In this document: positions 57,387-64,000 of the stretch, one piece after another
How the letters are laid out: each line of letters starts with the position of its first letter
How positions within the stretch are numbered: position 1 is the first letter of the stretch
From: CAZJHX01 sp964545715
Lineage (GTDB): Bacteria; Myxococcota_A; UBA9042; GCA-2863065
DNA: 64,000 bases
Reading direction: 5' to 3'
Assembly: GCA_964545715.1 (NCBI GenBank)
Contig: CAZJHX010000013.1
Span: forward strand, 49,645-113,644
Position numbers and translations under genes: made by a program
Notes under the pieces: model-generated
Databases searched by the model: none
The model's input: only the letters and a program-made list of their open reading frames with translations
Told to the model about the DNA's origin: nothing

Positions 57387-59302
57387 TTGCTCACCGCCAG
57401 GCCCAGCGCGTTGGACTTCACGCCGCCCACGTCCACGGTCAGCTTGCCGGTGACCTCGCCGTCGGCGGTGGCCAGCATCGAGATCGGTCCGCTGTCCGTC
57501 ACGGTGAATGTCGCGCCGGCCGCCGAGACCGTCGGGGCCGCGCCAAAGTTGCCGCCGATGAGTACATACGTACCGGCCGCGTCCTGATGCACGCGCGCCA
57601 GCACCGGCAGCCCGCCCACGCCGGTCGCCAGCAGCTGGGCGTCCGAAAGTGAGACCTCGCCGTCGCCGTCGATGTCGCCCTCGGGTCCGAGCCCGCCTTT
57701 GTCGACGAGGTGGTCGACCATCAGCCCGAGGTCCTTGTCGTCGACGGCGCCGTCCTCGAACACATCCAATGGGTGCCGCGGACTGATGGTGATCGAGCCC
57801 GACGTGCTGGCGTTGCCCAGCGGATCCGTGGCGGTCACTTTGACGGTAAACGCCTCCTTGATCAGGCCGTCGCCCGTGAGCCCCCAGAAAAGGGAGCCGC
57901 CCGCCCAGCGCATAGGCGTGCCGTTGACGGTGGCCTCCAGAATGCGGGGCCCCGTGTCGCTGGTGTTGGCGTCGGACACGCGCGCGACGATCGGGACCGG
58001 TCCAAGATACGCGCCCAGCGGGCCGGCGGCGTTGACGTGCGTAATCAGCGGCGCCTTGTCGTCTTTGGGACCCGTGTTCATGTACACGCGGTTCTCGTAG
58101 GAGCCGCTCTCACCCTGAGCGGTGACGATATCGGCCCGCCCGTCGCCGTCCAGGTCGCCGATCTCCAGGTCCAGCGTCGCATCGGATACCGCGCCGAACG
58201 CGCCCTCTTGCAGGGTCAAAAAGCCGTTGCCGTCGTTGATCAGCACCCGCTCGGCGCCGGGGCTGATCGCGGCCACGATCACGTCAAAGTCACCGTCGGC
58301 GTCCACGTCAAACAGCTCGGTCTCGTTGTCGTCGGCCTTGGGATTGACCCCGGCCGCGCCCATCAGCAGGTCGGTGCCGTCAACAAAGCCGGTGCTGGCG
58401 CCGTCGACGCTGTTGATCATCAGAAGCTCCTTGGTGCTGGAGCTCTTGTGACCATTGGCGACCAGCAAGTCGATCAAGGAGTCGCCGGTCAGGTCACCGG
58501 CTTGGATCTCGTAGCTGTGCTTGCCGTCGGGGACAAGCAGAAAGCTGCCGTCGGAGAAGTGCCCGCTGCTGTCGTTCAACAGCAGGTTGCTCTTGATGTC
58601 GCGGTTGGTCACGACCACATCGAGATCGGTGTCGTTGTCGATGTCGCAGAACCGCACCTGGATGGTCGCGCGCGTCTTGAGAACGGGCATGCGCCCGACG
58701 GTCTCATCGGTAAACAGGCCGCCGCCCGCATTGATCCACAGCCGGTCCTGGCCGCCCGGGGGCCCGAACATCTTGGTCCCGGCGTTGGTGAAGTACAGGT
58801 CCAGGTCGCCGTCCATGTCGACGTCGCCCACGGCAGTTGCGGCCCCCCACCACCCGTCATAGGCGGGCGCGCGTCCGGCGGTCTCGTCGGTGAAGTTGCC
58901 CTTGCCGTCATTGATCAGCAGCTTGGGCCCGAAGCCGAAGGCGCCTGCCAGGATCAAGTCCAGATCGTTGTCGGCGTCCAGGTCGGCGAGGTCGGCGTCG
59001 CGGTACCAGCCGGGCTCCAGGTCCAGGCGGGCGGCCGTCTCGTCGGTGAAGACGCCCTTGCCGTCGTTGATATAGAGGCGGCTTTGATGGACCGTCGCGT
59101 CGACCGCCGGCTTTTCGTAGGCGTTGGCGTTGGCGAAGACGATGTCCAGGTCGCCGTCGCCGTCCACATCACCCAGCGTCACCTGGTGCGTGTAGTCCTT
59201 GGGATTGGGGTTGGGAAAGCGGTCCTTGGTCTCGTCCACAAACTGCTGCGCCGCGGCTGTCGTCAGCAGCAGGAACGGGGCGAGCAGGGCGAGCAATCTC
59301 AC
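57383..59302 (-). CDS. Secreted FG-GAP/VCBS repeat protein with dockerin-like segment
   Basis: A 639-residue protein from GTG 59302 with a signal peptide (LLALLAPFLLLTTAAAQ). Residues ~30-400 are FG-GAP/VCBS repeats (LGDVDGDGDLDIVFANANAY, LADLDADNDLDLILAGAFGF, VGDVDMDGDLDLYFTNAGTK, IGDLDGDGRADIVTAQGESG). Near 510-560 is a dockerin-type calcium-binding pair (DVFEDGAVDDKDLGLMVDHL, DIDGDGEVSLSDAQLLATGV). The C-terminus is a TIG-like beta domain. It is the likely partner of the following lipoprotein. The dockerin resemblance suggests protein-protein docking, but no cohesin was seen in the window. Confidence 0.88.
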   Translation of the reverse strand: MRLLALLAPFLLLTTAAAQQFVDETKDRFPNPNPKDYTHQVTLGDVDGDGDLDIVFANANAYEKPAVDATVHQSRLYINDGKGVFTDETAARLDLEPGWYRDADLADLDADNDLDLILAGAFGFGPKLLINDGKGNFTDETAGRAPAYDGWWGAATAVGDVDMDGDLDLYFTNAGTKMFGPPGGQDRLWINAGGGLFTDETVGRMPVLKTRATIQVRFCDIDNDTDLDVVVTNRDIKSNLLLNDSSGHFSDGSFLLVPDGKHSYEIQAGDLTGDSLIDLLVANGHKSSSTKELLMINSVDGASTGFVDGTDLLMGAAGVNPKADDNETELFDVDADGDFDVIVAAISPGAERVLINDGNGFLTLQEGAFGAVSDATLDLEIGDLDGDGRADIVTAQGESGSYENRVYMNTGPKDDKAPLITHVNAAGPLGAYLGPVPIVARVSDANTSDTGPRILEATVNGTPMRWAGGSLFWGLTGDGLIKEAFTVKVTATDPLGNASTSGSITISPRHPLDVFEDGAVDDKDLGLMVDHLVDKGGLGPEGDIDGDGEVSLSDAQLLATGVGGLPVLARVHQDAAGTYVLIGGNFGAAPTVSAAGATFTVTDSGPISMLATADGEVTGKLTVDVGGVKSNALGLAVSN

Positions 59303-59354
59303 GCGCGATACGTTACCATCGCCCCCGCTTTAGTGACAGGAGGGGGTTTCCGAG

Positions 59355-59927
59355 ATGAGCGCGCTAAACGACCTGCTGAATGCCGATACGCTGGACACGG
59401 ATGCAATCGCCGCCTGGCTGGACAACGCCAGCGCTGAGGATCGTCTGGCAGCGGTGCGGGTCATCAACAAGGCTCAGCAGCAGCAGCTCTTCAAGGCCGC
59501 CACCGGCAAGGTCGACCTGGAGTACATGGTGCCGTCGTCGCTGGGAACGCTCAAAGAGGTCATCCACGAGGGTCACAACTCCCTGCCGATGTTCACCATG
59601 TTTCAGAAGCGCTTCTGCCGGGTGCCCGACGACGCCGCGTCGCTGTCCGGGTACAACGAGCAGGCCATGCGCTGGGCGACCGGCCCCGGCTTCTTCGTGG
59701 CGCGCGAAGAAGGGGATGAGCTGGCCATCGACTACACGAAGCTGCCTGGTCAGAAGGCGGAGGGTTGGCCCGAGATCATGCCGCAGAAGGCGCGCCTGGG
59801 CCGGTTCGTATACGCCAACATGGTCGACATGCTGCGCCGGGTCTCCAATCACGTGACGATCGGTCGCGCGATCAAAAACGGCAAAGAGACCGAGAACTAC
59901 TTCCTCCTGTGCCGACAGGACCCCTGA
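59355..59927 (+). CDS. Conserved-looking protein of unknown function
   Basis: A 190-residue soluble protein with a strong ribosome binding site (AGGAGGGGG) before its ATG. The N-terminal ~50 residues are helical (AAVRVINKAQQQQLFKAAT). The rest is a compact mixed fold with VIHEGHNSLPMFTMFQKRFC, ATGPGFFVAREEGDELAIDY and ARLGRFVYANMVDMLRRVSN. I do not recognise the family. No signal or membrane segment is seen. It is divergent from the FG-GAP gene and 27 bases upstream of the sugar-type cluster, possibly in the same operon. Confidence 0.72.
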   Translation: MSALNDLLNADTLDTDAIAAWLDNASAEDRLAAVRVINKAQQQQLFKAATGKVDLEYMVPSSLGTLKEVIHEGHNSLPMFTMFQKRFCRVPDDAASLSGYNEQAMRWATGPGFFVAREEGDELAIDYTKLPGQKAEGWPEIMPQKARLGRFVYANMVDMLRRVSNHVTIGRAIKNGKETENYFLLCRQDP

Positions 59928-59954
59928 GAACCCGACAGCCCGGTTTTTGCTACT

Positions 59955-60569
59955 ATGTTGGTGGGTAAGACGTCGATTCTCTTCGACCTCGACGGTGTCT
60001 TGATCGATTCAAGGGCCAACATGCGGCACGCCTGGTCGCGTGTGCGCAGCGAGCTTGGGGTTGCCGCGACGTTTGAGGAGTACTTCGCCGTGATCGGACG
60101 GCCCATGGCCGGCAACCTGGAGGCGCTTGGACTGACCGCCAGGGCGGACGAGATCATCGACGTCTATAAGGCGGCATCGCTGGCAAACCTGGCGATGGTT
60201 CGGCCTTTTGCCGAGGTCCCGCGTGTGCTCGATGCGCTTGCTGAAAGCGGTCTACGCCTGGGCGTCGTCACATCCAAGGATCCGACGCGGACCCACGCGA
60301 TGATGGCGTGCCTGCCCGACGTCTTTGAGGTGGTTGTGGCGCCGGACGGGTCCATGCCCGGAAAGCCGGCGCCCGATCCGCTGCTGGCGGCCGTCGCTGC
60401 GATGGATATCACCGTGGACGATGCGGTCTACGTCGGGGATATGGCCCACGATTACGAGGCCGCGCGCGCTGCGGGGATGGACTATCTGCATGTCGGCTGG
60501 GGCTTCTCGCCGCCGCCGCAAGGTGTGCGGGTGTTGACGTCCATGAGCGAGCTGGAGGACGCGCGATGA
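59955..60569 (+). CDS. HAD superfamily hydrolase
   Basis: A 204-residue HAD-IA-like phosphatase. Motif I SILFDLDGVLIDSRA has both catalytic Asp residues, motif II is GVVTSKD, motif III PGKPAPDP and motif IV VYVGDMAHDYEAARAAGMD. The cap domain lies between motifs I and II, as in PGP/beta-phosphoglucomutase-like enzymes. It probably dephosphorylates a small sugar phosphate or 2-keto-acid phosphate. It overlaps the aldolase gene by ATGA. Confidence 0.92.
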   Translation: MLVGKTSILFDLDGVLIDSRANMRHAWSRVRSELGVAATFEEYFAVIGRPMAGNLEALGLTARADEIIDVYKAASLANLAMVRPFAEVPRVLDALAESGLRLGVVTSKDPTRTHAMMACLPDVFEVVVAPDGSMPGKPAPDPLLAAVAAMDITVDDAVYVGDMAHDYEAARAAGMDYLHVGWGFSPPPQGVRVLTSMSELEDAR

Positions 60570-61297
60570 GCGTTCGACTGGGCACCTGGCTGACCCTGGG
60601 CAGCCCCGCCATCGCGGAGATCGTCTGCAAGGCGGGCTTTGACTGGGTGTGCGTCGATCTGGAGCACAGCACGACCTCGCTGGAGACGGCCGAAGCGCTG
60701 CTGCGTGTGATCGATCTGTGCGGCAAGCGCGGGTTCGTGCGGCTGTCGACCAAAGACGATGCCGTGCAGATCAAGCGCGTGCTGGACAGCGGGGCGCACG
60801 GACTGATCGTGCCGATGATCAACAGCGCAGAAGACGTGGAGCGCGTCGTGCTGGCGATGCATTACCCACCGCGGGGCCATCGTGGCGTGGGGCTGGCGCG
60901 GGCGCAGGCCTACGGTCCTGGGTTTGAGGCGTATCGGCGGCGCCTGGCCGAAGAGGTGGAGCTGATCGTGCAGATCGAGCACGCCGACGCGCTGCCGCAC
61001 CTGGATGCGATCTTCGCCAGCGAGGACGTGGGCGGCTGCATGATCGGGCCGTATGACCTGACCGCGTCCATGGGTATCGCCGGGCAATTCGACCATCCCG
61101 ACGCCGTCGCTGCGATGAGCCGGATCGCGCAGGCGGCCCAGAGCGCGGGCGTGGCGGCGGGCATCCACGTGGTCGAGCCGGATCCGGCCGCGCTCAAACA
61201 GCGGATCGACGAGGGCTACACTTTTATCGCGTACAGCGTGGACTTTCGCATGATCGACGCCGCCAGCCGGCTGGGACTGGATGTCCTCGACCGCTGA
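60566..61297 (+). CDS. HpcH/HpaI family class II aldolase
   Basis: A 243-residue TIM-barrel enzyme. Seen are RLGTWLTLGSPAIAEIVCKA, WVCVDLEHSTTSLETAE, HGLIVPMINSAEDVERVV, GVGLARAQAYG, EVELIVQIEHADALPHLDAI and GGCMIGPYDLTASMG. The family cleaves or forms 2-keto-3-hydroxy acids using pyruvate and a divalent metal held by Glu and Asp. In this cluster it may make a pyruvate-derived building block. It overlaps HAD (ATGA) and the Gfo/Idh gene (17 bases). Confidence 0.93.
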   Translation: MSVRLGTWLTLGSPAIAEIVCKAGFDWVCVDLEHSTTSLETAEALLRVIDLCGKRGFVRLSTKDDAVQIKRVLDSGAHGLIVPMINSAEDVERVVLAMHYPPRGHRGVGLARAQAYGPGFEAYRRRLAEEVELIVQIEHADALPHLDAIFASEDVGGCMIGPYDLTASMGIAGQFDHPDAVAAMSRIAQAAQSAGVAAGIHVVEPDPAALKQRIDEGYTFIAYSVDFRMIDAASRLGLDVLDR

Positions 61298-62201
61298 TCC
61301 ACCACCGCTTCGGGCGGCGGTTGCGGGGCTTGGCGTGGTCGGCAAGCGACGGCAGGCGGTCATCGAAGCGCACCCCGACCTGGTCTTCGTGGACGGTGAA
61401 GACACGGATTACCGGCGCTTGCTGGAGGATCCGCCCGACATCTTGTTCGTGTGCCTGCCCACCCATCTCAACGCCGAAGCGACCATCGCCGGCCTGCGCT
61501 CGGGCTGCCACGTCTTCTGCGAAAAGCCACCCGGCGTGAGCGTGTCTCAAGTCGCGGACGTGCGCGAGGTGGAGGGCGAGCATCCGGCTCTGAAGCTACA
61601 GTACGGATTCAATCACCGGCACCACGGCTCTGTGAAGCGCGCGGTGGAGGTGGTCCGCGCCGGGAAGCTGGGTCGCGTCACCAAGCTGCTGGGCGCCTAC
61701 ATCAAGATGGGCATCGAGGGCTGGCGCGCCGACCGAGCGCTGGCCGGCGGCGGCATTCTGTTGGATCAGGGCATCCACATGTTGGACATCATGCGGCTGC
61801 TGGCCGGGGAGTTCGTTCAGGTCACCGGCGGCGTGTCTCGCAAGGCGCTCGGGCTCAGCGTTGAGGACGACGCATACGTGATGATGTACACCGCGGGCGG
61901 CACCAGCGCCTCACTGCACTCATCGGCCCACGGCGACCGCCACCTCTTCTTCCTGCACGTCGAGATGGAGCGCGGATCGATGACCCTCGACGGGATCTTG
62001 TCGGGCAGCATGGCTTACGCGCCTGAAACCATTGAGATCGATGGGCAGCGCTCCGTGTATACTGTCGATCGGTCGTGGAGCGACGAGGTTGCCGAGTTCG
62101 TCGCTTGCATCCGGGAAGATGTGGCCGTAAAGAACGGCTCATCGCATGACGCGATGCAGGCGATGCGTTTGGTAGAGCGCGTCTACGCCGTCGAGGTGTA
62201 G
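61281..62201 (+). CDS. Gfo/Idh/MocA family NAD(P)-dependent oxidoreductase
   Basis: A 306-residue protein with an N-terminal Rossmann fold (VAGLGVVGKRRQAVI), DILFVCLPTHLNAEATIAGL, and the family hallmark CHVFCEKPPGVS. The C-terminal substrate domain contains GGGILLDQGIHMLDIMRLLA, with the conserved Asp-His pair. Such enzymes oxidise or reduce sugar hydroxyls, often on UDP-sugars. It overlaps the aldolase gene by 17 bases and is followed after 16 bases by a SIS isomerase, consistent with one sugar pathway. Confidence 0.93.
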   Translation: MSSTADPPPLRAAVAGLGVVGKRRQAVIEAHPDLVFVDGEDTDYRRLLEDPPDILFVCLPTHLNAEATIAGLRSGCHVFCEKPPGVSVSQVADVREVEGEHPALKLQYGFNHRHHGSVKRAVEVVRAGKLGRVTKLLGAYIKMGIEGWRADRALAGGGILLDQGIHMLDIMRLLAGEFVQVTGGVSRKALGLSVEDDAYVMMYTAGGTSASLHSSAHGDRHLFFLHVEMERGSMTLDGILSGSMAYAPETIEIDGQRSVYTVDRSWSDEVAEFVACIREDVAVKNGSSHDAMQAMRLVERVYAVEV

Positions 62202-62217
62202 TTGGGTTGGGCATCAC

Positions 62218-62817
62218 ATGAACGAGATCGAGAAGCTGTTCGGGCAGGCGTCGTCGGCCAAGGCCTTCACTCGCCGATATCTCGAGTATACATCTGAGAT
62301 CCTGCGAGACATCGACGACGACGCCGTGTGCGCTTTCATCGACGCGCTGCTGGCGGCGCGTGATGCGGGCGGCACGATCTACACGATCGGCAACGGCGGC
62401 AGCGCCGCGACCGCCTGCCACTTCGCCAACGATCTCGCTATCGGGGTCCGCTCGGCGGTGCCGTTTCGCGCGGTCAGTCTGGCGTCCAACGTCTCGACGA
62501 TGACGGCTATCGGCAACGACTTCGGCTACGACCACGTGTTTGTGAAGCAGCTGGAGGGGCGCCTTGGCGTGGCCGACGTTGTGGTCGGCATCTCGGCCTC
62601 GGGCGCGTCGCCCAACGTTGTCAACGCGATCCGCTACGCCAATGAGAACGGCGCGGTCACGGTGGGGCTCACGGGGTTTGACGGCGGCGGCGTCGCTGAG
62701 CTGGCGGCGGTCAACGTGCATGTGCAGTCCACCAAGGGCGAGTACGGGCCCGTTGAGGCCGTGCACACCGTGCTGCTGCACATCGTCTCCAACTACCTGA
62801 TGTTGCGCTGCCGTTGA
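62218..62817 (+). CDS. SIS-domain sugar isomerase, GmhA-like
   Basis: A 199-residue SIS protein of phosphoheptose-isomerase size. GGTIYTIGNGGSAATACHFA, ND and VVVGISASGASPNVVNAIRY form the phosphosugar-binding loops, and GEYGPVEAVHTVLLHIV holds the Glu and His expected of the GmhA active-site helix. It probably isomerises a sedoheptulose-type or other ketose phosphate. Without gmhB/gmhC neighbours the exact substrate is open. It overlaps the dehydrogenase by TTGA. Confidence 0.9.
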   Translation: MNEIEKLFGQASSAKAFTRRYLEYTSEILRDIDDDAVCAFIDALLAARDAGGTIYTIGNGGSAATACHFANDLAIGVRSAVPFRAVSLASNVSTMTAIGNDFGYDHVFVKQLEGRLGVADVVVGISASGASPNVVNAIRYANENGAVTVGLTGFDGGGVAELAAVNVHVQSTKGEYGPVEAVHTVLLHIVSNYLMLRCR

Positions 62818-63761
62818 AAGATCCGGCCCCGGTCGCGGTGTGCTCGCGCTCGTTCTCACGCGACAAGACCCTGCGCGCTATGCTGATGGCGCAGCGCTCT
62901 CACGTGAAGTTCAACGATGCCGGCAAGACGCTGGTCGGCGACGAGCTCGTCGAGTTTCTCTTCGGCGCTGAGAAGGCGATCGTCGCCCTGGAGACCATCG
63001 ACGACGAGGTCCTGGATAAGCTCCCGGATCTAAAGGTCATCTCCAAGTTCGGCGTCGGGCTGGATCGCATCGACCTCGCGGCGCTGGAGTCGCACGGCGT
63101 GCAATTGGGCTGGACGGGCGGCGTGAATCGACGTGCAGTCGCCGAGTTGGTGCTGGCATTTGCCATCGACCTGCTGCGCGGAATCCACGTCAGCGCTCGC
63201 AAGGTTGCGTCCGGCGGCTGGGGTGCGATTCGGGGGCGGGAGCTGGGCTCCGTCACGGTCGGCATCGTCGGCTGCGGCCACATCGGCAAGGAGGTCGTCC
63301 GCCTGCTGCAGCCGTTTCAGCCGCGCATCCTGGCGCACGACATCGTGGATTACGCCGACTTCTACGAGGCGCACAACGTGACCCCGGTATCGCTGCGGGA
63401 CCTGCTGCGCAGCGCCGACGTGGTGTCCCTGCATGTCCCGCTGGACGACTCCACCAGCAACCTGCTGGACGAGGAGCATTTGAGCCTGCTGCGGCGCGAC
63501 GCGTGCTTGATCAACACCGCTCGCGGCGGGCTGATCGACTCCACAACGCTGCACCGCATGCTGTCCACGGGCCGACTGCGCGGGGCGGCCTTCGACGTCT
63601 ACGATCGCGAGCCGCCACACGACAGTCCGCTGCTGACGCTGCCCAACTTCATCGGCACGGCGCACATGGCCGGCAGCAGCGAGCAGTCCCTGATGGCGAT
63701 GGGTCGCGCGGCGATCGATGGGCTGATCAACCACCGCCCCGCCGCGTCCTACATGCCGTGA
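62814..63761 (+). CDS. D-isomer specific 2-hydroxyacid dehydrogenase
   Basis: A 315-residue protein from TTG 62814. The NAD-binding fold is VGIVGCGHIGKEVVRLL. Catalytic elements are visible: INTARGGLID (Arg), AFDVYDREPPHDSPLL (Glu) and GTAHMAGSSEQS (His). Phosphoglycerate dehydrogenase-like members make or use 3-phosphohydroxypyruvate or related 2-keto acids. The preceding aldolase could supply or consume such a keto acid. It overlaps the next gene by GTGA. Confidence 0.92.
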   Translation: MKDPAPVAVCSRSFSRDKTLRAMLMAQRSHVKFNDAGKTLVGDELVEFLFGAEKAIVALETIDDEVLDKLPDLKVISKFGVGLDRIDLAALESHGVQLGWTGGVNRRAVAELVLAFAIDLLRGIHVSARKVASGGWGAIRGRELGSVTVGIVGCGHIGKEVVRLLQPFQPRILAHDIVDYADFYEAHNVTPVSLRDLLRSADVVSLHVPLDDSTSNLLDEEHLSLLRRDACLINTARGGLIDSTTLHRMLSTGRLRGAAFDVYDREPPHDSPLLTLPNFIGTAHMAGSSEQSLMAMGRAAIDGLINHRPAASYMP

Positions 63762-64000
63762 ACCTCAGCCTCCTGCGGGCCGTCCGCATTGTCGCCTTCA
63801 AGGACAGCCAGCCGTTTCGTCAGGCGATCTTTGATGATCTGGCGCGGCACAAGCGGCTGGTGCGCTTCTTTCGCGGCCTCTTCGACGCGCTGGGCACGCT
63901 CCCTGCGACGCTGTTGGTCGCCTCCTACGGGGTCAAGTCCTTTGTGGCGGTGCGCCTTCCGCCAGGGGGCACGCCGATCGTCGCCGCCGCTCGATACAAC
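63758..64000 (+). CDS. Unknown protein, 5' part (continues beyond window)
   Basis: GTG at 63758 overlaps the dehydrogenase stop by GTGA, and 81 codons run to the window end without a stop (VNLSLLRAVRIVAFKDSQ, FDDLARHKRLVRFFRGLFDA, VASYGVKSFVAVRLPPG). It is basic with a mix of helix and strand. I do not recognise it; a transferase or a polysaccharide-cluster protein would fit the context. More sequence is needed to classify it. Confidence 0.6.
   Translation, partial: MNLSLLRAVRIVAFKDSQPFRQAIFDDLARHKRLVRFFRGLFDALGTLPATLLVASYGVKSFVAVRLPPGGTPIVAAARYN

Noticed and set aside
57710..59437. 575-codon open frame opposite the FG-GAP gene
   Set aside because: Antisense of Asp-rich repeats; Val/Gln/His-rich with no recognisable fold.

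Overview
The window is a GC-rich, gene-dense bacterial chromosome segment. It looks like a delta-proteobacterial or Myxococcota-type organism. The signs are a Ser/Thr protein kinase beside PEGA/TPR proteins, many long lipoproteins with carboxypeptidase-regulatory, TIG, FG-GAP and Cys-rich repeats, a MYXO-CTERM-like C-terminal tail, and a class III cyclase with c-type haem motifs. No rRNA, tRNA, CRISPR array, insertion sequence or prophage was recognised. No gene-free stretch exceeds 300 bases. The longest gaps are about 120-185 bases (3654-3771, 12132-12316, 18393-18558, 23630-23755, 32566-32732, 44288-44444) and are described below.

Layout. 1-3653 (minus): TPR protein, CgeB-like glycosyltransferase and a GH63-like glycosidase lipoprotein cut by the window edge. 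3772-8592 (plus): Ser/Thr kinase, TPR/PEGA protein, trpB and a gamma-carbonic-anhydrase-like protein. 8639-11652: PEGA/TPR membrane protein and a frame-disrupted carboxypeptidase-regulatory-domain protein. 11739-12131: a GxxExxY gene between inverted repeats. 12317-13446 (minus): cyclophilin and orphan ABC ATPase. 13506-16175: hisH, hisA and an M1-like peptidase lipoprotein. 16172-17264 (minus): prfB with its programmed +1 frameshift. 17310-18392: aroC, followed by three 51-bp tandem repeats. 18559-23629 (minus): PDZ/carboxypeptidase-regulatory protein, small basic protein, zapA, DUF192 lipoprotein, metzincin-like lipoprotein. 23756-30079: DnaJ-TPR protein, lipoprotein, methyltransferase, alkaline-phosphatase-superfamily membrane protein, CapA-like protein. 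30058-33929: M1 peptidase with HEAT repeats, then a Tat-exported beta-propeller across a large palindrome. 33949-35822 (minus): rhomboid and XdhC-like protein. 35876-44287 (plus): a tightly overlapping operon of BamA-like protein, Cys-rich/LamG lipoprotein, double-MerR TPR regulator and a cyclase with three tandem CxxCH sensor modules. 44445-49765: two secreted propeller/repeat proteins, the second frame-disrupted. 49772-54407 (minus): hybrid histidine kinase and GGDEF-EAL protein. 54516-59927: aat, DNA-methylase-like protein, two secreted repeat proteins and an unknown protein. 59955-64000 (plus): a co-directional HAD / HpcH aldolase / Gfo-Idh / SIS isomerase / 2-hydroxyacid dehydrogenase cluster that continues past the window.

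Gene starts follow two rules. Inside operons, many starts overlap the preceding stop by ATGA, GTGA or TTGA, or by TGATG. At the head of many transcription units a sigma70-like -10 box lies only 6-9 bases before the start codon with no Shine-Dalgarno sequence, as expected for leaderless mRNAs. The main candidates for something new are the 35876-44287 operon with its triheme cyclase, the leaderless-promoter pattern, the repeat-flanked GxxExxY cassette, the 170-bp palindrome and the sugar-type cluster at the right end. Two genes are split at G4 runs, so either the assembly has indels there or the genes are decaying.
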